DNA of 27,439 bases from an uncultured Actinotalea sp. GTDB lineage: Bacteria; Actinomycetota; Actinomycetes; Actinomycetales; Cellulomonadaceae. Each line of letters opens with the position of its first letter. Position 1 is the stretch's first letter. The position numbers and the translations under genes are program-made. The notes below the pieces were generated by a model, which was not told the DNA's origin, searched no databases, and saw nothing but the letters and a program-made list of their open reading frames with translations. This document shows positions 22,821 to 27,439 of the stretch, piece by piece. The DNA is taken from NCBI RefSeq assembly GCF_946885855.1, contig NZ_CAMPHH010000007.1, forward strand, positions 1 to 27,439, in the 5' to 3' direction.

Positions 22821-24210
22821 CGTGGCGACACTGATCCGGATGCCGGCAGTGATGACGGGTGCCGGCGAGGCCGTCATCGCGTCGTGGGTGGCGGCCGAGG
22901 GGGCGACCGTCGCCGTCGGCGACGTGCTCGCGGAGATCGAGACCGAGAAGGCCGTCGTCGAGCTCGCGGCCGAGGAGGCCGGCGTGCTCGTCCGGCGCCT
23001 GGCCGCCGAGGGCGCCATGGTCGAGGTCGGTGCCCCGGTCGCCGTGCTCGGCGCGGCGGGGGAGGACGTCGACGTCGACGCGCTGCTCGGCACGGCGGCG
23101 GCACTCGCCTCCGAGGCGCAGGGTTCCGCCGACGACGCCGCGGCGGTCGGCGCGGCCGCCGCGCTCGCCGGTGCGGCGCAGGACGCCGCGGGGAACGAGG
23201 TGTCCGCGTCGTCCGGGGTGCCGGGGGATGGCGGTGCAGCCGATGGCGGTGCCGCCGGTGACGGTGCCGGGGAGCATGCCGGGCACGACGGCGGCCCGGG
23301 CAGCGGGGAGCGGCTGTTCGCCAGCCCCCTCGCCCGCAAGATGGCCCGCGAGGCGAACGTGGACCTGGCGCGCCTGCACGGGACGGGTCCCGGCGGGCGG
23401 GTCGTCCGGCGGGACGTCGAGGCGGCCATCGCCGCGGGGGCCGCCGCCGCTGCGGCCGCCCCGGCGGCTCCGGCCCCCGCCCCGGCTCCCGCTTCGTCGG
23501 CGACCGTGCCCGGGGCGCCCGCTGTGCCCCCAGCCGGGTCCCGCGTGCCGCACACCCCGATGCGCCGGGCGATCGCGCGCCGGCTCACCGAGAGCAAGGC
23601 GACGGTGCCGCACTTCTACGTCGTGGCCGAGCCGCGCGTGGACGCCCTGCTGGACCTGCGGCGCCAGGTCAACGCGGGCGGCGACGTGCGGGTGTCGGTC
23701 AACGACCTCGTCGTCAAGGCCGTGGCGGCCGCCTACCGGGCGGTGCCCGAGGCGAACGTCCAGTGGACCGACGACGAGATGGTCGTGCTCGACGGCGTCG
23801 ACGTCGCCATCGCGGTCGCCACCGACGGCGGCCTCCTCACCCCCGTCCTGCGGGGCGTGGACCGGCTGCCGGTCTCGGAGGTCTCCCGCGTCGCGGCCGA
23901 CCTCGTGGCCCGCGCCCGGGCCGGTCGGCTCAAGCAGGCCGAGCTCGAGGGCGGCTCGATCACCGTGTCGAACCTCGGCATGTACGGGACGCCGGAGTTC
24001 AGCGCGATCCTCAACCCGCCGCAGGCCGCGATCCTGGCGGTCGGGGCGGCGGTCCAGCAGCCGGTGGTCGTCGACGGCGAGCTGGCCGTCGGCACGGTGA
24101 TGCGGTGCGTGCTGTCCGCCGACCACCGTGCGATCGACGGGGCGCTGGCGGCGCAGTGGGCCGCGGCGTTCACCCGCGCGGTCGAGAACCCGCTGTCGAT
24201 CCTGGTGTGA
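22813..24210 (+). CDS. E2 dihydrolipoamide acyltransferase
   Basis: A 465-aa acyltransferase of the same complex. One lipoyl domain (about 2-78) holds the lipoylated Lys46 in EIETEKAVVEL. A long Ala/Asp/Gly-rich linker leads to the peripheral subunit-binding domain (about 166-205, SPLARKMAREANVDL). After a second Ala/Pro linker the catalytic domain follows (about 245-465), with SNLGMYG and the active site DHRAIDG (His438, Asp442). The GTG start lies inside the E1 stop region. The lack of a second lipoyl domain fits acetoin/branched-chain types as well as pyruvate ones. A strong hairpin follows directly. Confidence 0.93.
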   Translation: MADVATLIRMPAVMTGAGEAVIASWVAAEGATVAVGDVLAEIETEKAVVELAAEEAGVLVRRLAAEGAMVEVGAPVAVLGAAGEDVDVDALLGTAAALASEAQGSADDAAAVGAAAALAGAAQDAAGNEVSASSGVPGDGGAADGGAAGDGAGEHAGHDGGPGSGERLFASPLARKMAREANVDLARLHGTGPGGRVVRRDVEAAIAAGAAAAAAAPAAPAPAPAPASSATVPGAPAVPPAGSRVPHTPMRRAIARRLTESKATVPHFYVVAEPRVDALLDLRRQVNAGGDVRVSVNDLVVKAVAAAYRAVPEANVQWTDDEMVVLDGVDVAIAVATDGGLLTPVLRGVDRLPVSEVSRVAADLVARARAGRLKQAELEGGSITVSNLGMYGTPEFSAILNPPQAAILAVGAAVQQPVVVDGELAVGTVMRCVLSADHRAIDGALAAQWAAAFTRAVENPLSILV

Positions 24211-24213
24211 GGT

Positions 24214-24245
24214 CCCGGTGGGGTGGCCCCGGCCGCCCCACCGGG
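24214..24245 (+). terminator. Terminator hairpin after E1-E2
   Basis: CCCGGTGGGG (24214-24223) pairs perfectly with CCCCACCGGG (24236-24245) across a 12-base loop. It begins 3 bp after the E2 stop codon. There is no U-tract. Confidence 0.7.
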
Positions 24246-24271
24246 CTCTCCCGCCTGCTCGCGTCCCTCGC

Positions 24272-24308
24272 GTGAGCGTTGGAGTCGGATGGCGACTCCC
24301 AGGCTCAC
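24272..24308. repeat. Direct repeat unit 1 with a nested hairpin
   Basis: The 28-bp unit at 24272-24299 is repeated at 24332-24359 with four changes. Unit 1 folds: GGAGTCG (24281-24287) pairs with CGACTCC (24293-24299), and GTGAGC (24272-24277) pairs with GCTCAC (24303-24308). Confidence 0.6.
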
Positions 24309-24331
24309 CGGAGGTGGCGGGTGTGGGTGCG

Positions 24332-24359
24332 GTGAGCGTGGGAGCCGGATGGCGACCCC
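24332..24359. repeat. Direct repeat unit 2
   Basis: It matches the unit at 24272-24299 at 24 of 28 bases, 60 bp downstream. The inner hairpin is weakened here, but GGGAGC (24340-24345) can pair with GCTCCC (24363-24368). The role is unknown. Confidence 0.6.
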
Positions 24360-24374
24360 TTCGCTCCCGTGGGG

Positions 24375-24397
24375 CCGGCCGGCTGCGCGCCGGCCGG
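24375..24397. terminator. Second strong hairpin before the glycosyltransferase gene
   Basis: CCGGCCGGC-TGCGC-GCCGGCCGG is a perfect 9-bp stem. It ends 12 bp before the -10 box of the next gene and may insulate it from readthrough. Confidence 0.5.
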
Positions 24398-24409
24398 TGC
24401 CGCGGTGTC

Positions 24410-24424
24410 TAGCCTGGGCCGGTG
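24410..24424 (+). promoter_or_regulatory. Leaderless promoter -10 box of the glycosyltransferase gene
   Basis: TAGCCT (24410-24415) is six bases before the GTG at 24422. No ribosome binding site is present, so the transcript probably starts with the start codon. This is the same arrangement as for guaA. Confidence 0.55.
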
Positions 24425-25609
24425 ATCGTCGTCCACGTCTCCGACTGCTACGCGCCGCGCACCGGCGGCATCGAGTCCCAGGTCCGGGACCTCGCGCGGG
24501 CGCAGGCTGCGGCAGGAGACGAGGTGCACGTCCTCACGGCGACCCCCGGCGCCCACGGTCACCACGCGCCGGGGCACCCCCCGGAGGACGACGGCGGCGT
24601 CCACGTGCACCGCCTCGGCACACGGCTGCCCTTCGACCTGCCGGTCAACCCCGCTGCGCCGCCGCGCATGCGGGCGGTCCTCGACGCCGTCCGCCCCGAC
24701 GTCGTGCACGTGCACGCGGGGGTCGTGTCCCCGTTCGCCTTCGACGGCACGCGGGTCGCCGTCGACGCCGGGCTGCCCGTCGCGGTGACCTGGCACTGCA
24801 TGCTCGACGGCGTCGTCGCGCCGCTGCGCGCCGTCGTCGGCCGGACGCGCTGGCGCAGCGCGCCGCTCGCGCTGAGCGCGGTGAGCCGGGCCGCGGCGCG
24901 ACGCGTCGAGGACGTGTTCGGCGCGCCCGTCGCCGTGGTGCCGGACGGCATCGACCTCACCGCGTGGGTGCCGTCGCCCGGGGTGCTGGAGGAGCCGGGC
25001 CCCGACGCCGACGTGAGGCCGGCGAGCGGGCGGCCGCGCTCGCACCCGCTCCGGATGGTCGCGACGATGCGGCTCGCGCCGCGCAAGCGCGGGCCGGCGC
25101 TCGTCGACGTGGTCGCCGACGCGGCGCGCTCGTTGCCGCCCCGGGCGCTCACGCTCGACGTCCTCGGCGACGGCCCCGCGCGCGCCGCGATCCGTCGCCG
25201 GGCCGAGCGGCGGGGCGTGGGCGACGTCGTGCGGCTGCGGGGACGGGTGCCGCGCGCCGACCTGCCCGATGTCTACGCCGGCGCGGACGTGTTCCTCGCG
25301 CCCGCGCGGCTCGAGGCCTTCGGCATCGCGGCCCTCGAGGCGCGCACCGCCGGCCTCGTCGTCGTCGCGCGCGAGGGCACCGGCGTCGAGGAGTTCGTCA
25401 CGTCGGAGGAGGACGGCCTGCTCGTCGCCGACGACGCCGCGATGGCCGCCGCCGTCGTCCGCCTCGCCACCGAGCCCGGTCTCCTGGAGCGCCTCCGGGC
25501 CGCCGCGACGACGCGCCGGCCCGTGCACGGCTGGGAGCTCACCGCGCGCACGGCGCGGGAGGAGTACGAGCGGGCGCGCCGGCTGCGCGGCGCTGACCGG
25601 CACGCATAG
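24422..25609 (+). CDS. GT4 family glycosyltransferase
   Basis: A 395-aa GT-B fold enzyme. The N-terminal acceptor half has the GGIESQ loop (15-20) typical of GT4. The C-terminal half has a PDGID stretch near 175 and the EX7E donor motif Glu298/Glu306 in EAFGIAALE. Family members transfer sugars to lipids (phosphatidylinositol mannosides), mycothiol precursors or polysaccharides; the acceptor is not readable. It has no signal peptide and is probably peripheral to the membrane. An insert of about 20 residues (about 186-205) between the domains is rich in Pro, Gly and Asp. It is a single gene with a leaderless GTG start. Confidence 0.9.
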   Translation: MIVVHVSDCYAPRTGGIESQVRDLARAQAAAGDEVHVLTATPGAHGHHAPGHPPEDDGGVHVHRLGTRLPFDLPVNPAAPPRMRAVLDAVRPDVVHVHAGVVSPFAFDGTRVAVDAGLPVAVTWHCMLDGVVAPLRAVVGRTRWRSAPLALSAVSRAAARRVEDVFGAPVAVVPDGIDLTAWVPSPGVLEEPGPDADVRPASGRPRSHPLRMVATMRLAPRKRGPALVDVVADAARSLPPRALTLDVLGDGPARAAIRRRAERRGVGDVVRLRGRVPRADLPDVYAGADVFLAPARLEAFGIAALEARTAGLVVVAREGTGVEEFVTSEEDGLLVADDAAMAAAVVRLATEPGLLERLRAAATTRRPVHGWELTARTAREEYERARRLRGADRHA

Positions 25610-25637
25610 GCCCTAGGTCCGGGAGCCCTAAGACCTA
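25610..25637. promoter_or_regulatory. Paired GCCCTA motifs and dyad before the small membrane protein
   Basis: GCCCTAGGTCC (25610-25620) and GCCCTAAGACC (25625-25635) are a direct repeat with 9 of 11 matches. TAGGTC (25614-25619) and GACCTA (25632-25637) form an inverted repeat around them. The base pattern resembles DosR/DevR-type boxes of actinobacteria, but this is a by-eye likeness. The 113-bp leader that follows holds nothing else obvious. Confidence 0.35.
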
Positions 25638-25750
25638 TGACACGGCTCCGGCCGTGAGAAAGACTGTGATCATCGAGCCGGGGAGAACGGCTCGTCGGGA
25701 GCCGGCCAGGCGGCCGGTCCCGGTCACGGTTCCTGGGAAGGGAGTGGACG

Positions 25751-26218
25751 ATGTCCACCACGCTGGTCAACACGAAGGCTGTCCGACTCATCTCGATCCT
25801 GCTCATCGCCGCCGGCGCGCTGCTGGTCGTCGGCGGGGCCGCGACCTGGATCACGGTCCGCAGCCAGCTGGTCGCGGAGAACATCACGATCCCCGACGAC
25901 GCGATGGCCTTCGGCGGGAACGTCGTGAACGGCCCCCTGGACGCCTACGTCCAGGCCGACATCATCAACAAGCACGCGCTGGAGGGCTCCGGTGGCAAGA
26001 CCTACGCCGAGCTGGACCGTGAGGACCCCGCCCGCGCCTCGGTCATGAACGGCTCGTTCCTGCGGGCCTCGCTGTTCACCTCCGTCATCGCGTTCGGCGT
26101 CGCCGCGTTCGCGGCGGGCATGGGCGTCCTGTTCGCACTCATCGGCTACGCCCTGCGCAGCCTGGTCCCCGCCGCCGCGGACGTGGAGCCCCGCAAGGTG
26201 GTCGGTGCCGGCGCCTGA
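25751..26218 (+). CDS. Two-helix membrane protein of unknown function
   Basis: A 155-aa protein with two hydrophobic helices, at about 11-34 and 99-135, flanking a roughly 65-residue polar segment that probably faces outside (RSQLVAENITIPDDAMAFGG onwards). Similar proteins in related genomes are often labelled 'aromatic ring-opening dioxygenase LigA', but nothing here supports a dioxygenase: there is no metal site. AAGGGAG precedes the ATG by six bases. Upstream are paired motifs that may be a stress-regulator site. The gene is closed by a very long hairpin. The function is unknown. Confidence 0.8.
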   Translation: MSTTLVNTKAVRLISILLIAAGALLVVGGAATWITVRSQLVAENITIPDDAMAFGGNVVNGPLDAYVQADIINKHALEGSGGKTYAELDREDPARASVMNGSFLRASLFTSVIAFGVAAFAAGMGVLFALIGYALRSLVPAAADVEPRKVVGAGA

Positions 26219-26272
26219 CCTCACGGCGCCCGTACCGATGCGCCGCCCCACCTGACGCCGGCGGCGCAGCCA

Positions 26273-26319
26273 GGAGGGCCGCACCCGCAGCTGGACACCA
26301 GCTGCCGGTGCGGCCCTCC
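26273..26319. terminator. Extended 21-bp hairpin between convergent genes
   Basis: A perfect 13-bp stem (26273-26285 with 26307-26319) continues after one C-C mismatch as an 8-bp stem, GCAGCTGG with CCAGCTGC, closed by ACA. It lies 55 bp after the small membrane protein gene. Confidence 0.75.
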
Positions 26320-26326
26320 GTCGTTC

Positions 26327-26359
26327 CCGGTCGCCCTCCCCCTCCAGGAGGGCGACCGG
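26327..26359. terminator. Second hairpin, for the minus-strand gene
   Basis: CCGGTCGCCCTCC (26327-26339) pairs perfectly with 26347-26359 across a 7-base loop. It ends 7 bp from the stop of the minus-strand gene at 26366 and so is placed to end that operon. Confidence 0.7.
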
Positions 26360-26365
26360 AGCCGG

Positions 26366-26806
26366 TCAGGCGCTGCGGTCGCGCCGTCGCCCCGCGGAGA
26401 CGAGCGAGCCGACCACCAGCGCCACGCCCGCGAGGGCGACGGTCGTGATGACGGCGAGCTGGACGTCGAAGACGACGCCCGCGGCCACCGCGGCCAGCAG
26501 CACGCCGACGGCGACCACCACGAGGCCCCAGACGACCGTGCCGACCCGGACGCCACGCGCGATCTCCGGCGTGGTGAGTGGTGCCGTGCCGCTCGTGCCG
26601 GTGGCCGCGGCGGTGCCGGCCGGCACCGACCACGGGGCGTCGTCGTCGGCGTGCCGGGTGGCGCCGGCCGCAGTGGGAGCGGCCCCCGTTCCCGTGGCCC
26701 CTGCCGGCCTCTCGTCCATCGTCAGCTCCTCGGTCTCGTCGGTCGTGCTCCGCCCGGTCGGGCTCGCGCCGGTCGTGCCGGTGTCGGGGGTGCGGTCCTC
26801 GGCCAT
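26366..26806 (-). CDS. Small two-helix membrane protein
   Basis: A 146-aa protein. Residues 1-80 are hydrophilic, rich in Thr, Ala, Gly and acidic residues, and look disordered. Two hydrophobic helices follow (about 87-110 and 115-138), then a basic tail GRRRDRS. No catalytic motif is seen. GGAGGAGGG sits before the ATG, and its sequence overlaps the end of the preceding gene; only one base separates the TGA from the ATG, so the pair is translationally coupled. Its partner is a PspC/LiaF-like protein, which suggests a role in cell-envelope stress response, by context only. Confidence 0.75.
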   Translation of the reverse strand: MAEDRTPDTGTTGASPTGRSTTDETEELTMDERPAGATGTGAAPTAAGATRHADDDAPWSVPAGTAAATGTSGTAPLTTPEIARGVRVGTVVWGLVVVAVGVLLAAVAAGVVFDVQLAVITTVALAGVALVVGSLVSAGRRRDRSA

Positions 26807-26807
26807 G

Positions 26808-27439
26808 TCAGCCCTCCTCCACGGTCACGGCCCCGGCGCCCACGGAGACGTCGAGGACGATCTGCGGCTCGGCCCCGGCCTCGACGGCGGGCGACTCGTA
26901 CTCGGCACGGCGCTGGCCGAAGCCCGTCTGCACCTGCTCGCCCAGCCACCGGACCTCGCCGGCGAACACCTGGATGTCGGCGGTGAACGCGCCGTCCTCG
27001 GGGATCCGGACGGTCACCTCGCCGGCGCCGACGGAGATCGGGATCTCCACGACGTCGCCGGTGCGCAGCGGGAGCTCGGTGAGGTCGATGGTCGCCTCGC
27101 CGGCGCCCACGGAGTAGCCGCGCTCGGCCTCGGCGACGGTGGTCGGGGTGTTGCGGATCTCACCCATCCCGGTGCTCGTGCCGTCCCAGCTCCACTCGGT
27201 GAAGTCCATCCGGGCGAAGAAGGCGAGGGGGATGAGCAGGACGGTCGCGATGACGGCGGTCGCACCGAGCCCGCCGCTGTGCCGGCCGCGCAGGCCGGCG
27301 ACGACGATGCCGATGCCGGACAGGACGACCAGGACCGCGCCGGCCGCCAGGAGCACGGGACCGTCGAAGAGGTCCTCGCGCTGGGCGTACCAGAAGCCGG
27401 CGAGCGCCAGGAGCGAGAGGCCGAGCACGATGCTCACCG
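26808..27439 (-). CDS. PspC/LiaF-like membrane protein, C-terminal part (5' end outside window)
   Basis: The visible 209 residues have three hydrophobic segments (about 1-15, 28-48 and 58-74) and then an outward beta-rich domain with recurring SVGAGE motifs: SVGAGEATIDL, SVGAGEVTVRI, FAGEVRW and SVGAGAVTVEE. This is the repeat pattern of toast-rack domains in LiaF/PspC proteins. The GTG at 27437 is probably an internal codon; full-length relatives carry an N-terminal PspC domain, which would lie beyond the right edge. In such loci a histidine kinase and a LuxR regulator often lie next to the PspC gene, but they are not visible here. Confidence 0.75.
   Translation of the reverse strand, partial: VSIVLGLSLLALAGFWYAQREDLFDGPVLLAAGAVLVVLSGIGIVVAGLRGRHSGGLGATAVIATVLLIPLAFFARMDFTEWSWDGTSTGMGEIRNTPTTVAEAERGYSVGAGEATIDLTELPLRTGDVVEIPISVGAGEVTVRIPEDGAFTADIQVFAGEVRWLGEQVQTGFGQRRAEYESPAVEAGAEPQIVLDVSVGAGAVTVEEG

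Noticed and set aside
25751..26218. Aromatic ring-opening dioxygenase LigA
   Set aside because: This common database label fits neither the length, the two membrane helices nor the absence of metal ligands.
1..27439. tRNA or rRNA genes, insertion sequences, phage genes
   Set aside because: No cloverleaf ending in GTTCRA-type TPsiC arms, transposase motifs or terminal inverted repeats were recognised by reading both strands; a covariance-model search was not possible.

Overview
This is a window of about 27 kb from a very GC-rich genome. It is almost certainly an actinobacterium, and probably a member of the Micrococcales near Cellulomonas, Isoptericola or Cellulosimicrobium. That placement is inferred from composition, frequent GTG starts, leaderless promoters of the form TANNNT-N6-GTG, and a PspC/toast-rack type gene; no database search was possible.

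Layout. (1) Positions 1-3238: core guaA (GMP synthase), convergent with a membrane-anchored GGDEF protein. (2) Positions 3343-18015: a catabolic region of several transcription units. They encode a bicupin, a short-chain dehydrogenase-like protein without its catalytic triad, two paralogous M24 'creatinase/aminopeptidase P-fold' hydrolases, a complete branched-chain-amino-acid-type ABC importer, a 3-hydroxyisobutyrate dehydrogenase-like enzyme, an alpha/beta hydrolase, an XRE-cupin regulator, a YtcJ-like amidohydrolase and a Rid-family protein. (3) Positions 18056-24210: a second unit with an MFS transporter, a GntR/FCD regulator and a VOC (glyoxalase-fold) protein on the minus strand. It is divergent from a fused E1-alpha/beta and an E2 of a 2-oxoacid dehydrogenase complex. 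(4) Positions 24211-27439: a GT4 glycosyltransferase, a small two-helix membrane protein, and a minus-strand pair consisting of a two-helix protein and the C-terminal part of a PspC/LiaF-like protein that runs off the window.

The strongest unexplained signal is a dispersed 14-bp near-palindrome, TGCAAACGWTTGCA, the LacI/PurR operator type. It occurs six times, only in promoter regions of the catabolic block (3343, 6698, 6788, 11647, 17280, 17418). Several copies sit exactly in a -35/-10 spacer or at the expected +1. This ties five transcription units into one regulon for import and breakdown of an unknown, probably amide- or amino-acid-like, compound. Three proteins in that regulon have lost or swapped key catalytic residues: both M24 paralogs have Cys in place of the second metal Asp, the SDR lacks Ser-Tyr-Lys, and the Rid protein lacks the signature Arg. 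The pathway is therefore unlikely to be a textbook one. A separate operator pair, TGTATCC, in the 20.5 kb divergent promoter fits the GntR regulator.

Transcription units are closed by long GC-rich hairpins without U-tracts. Two of these overlap the 3' coding ends of convergent genes.
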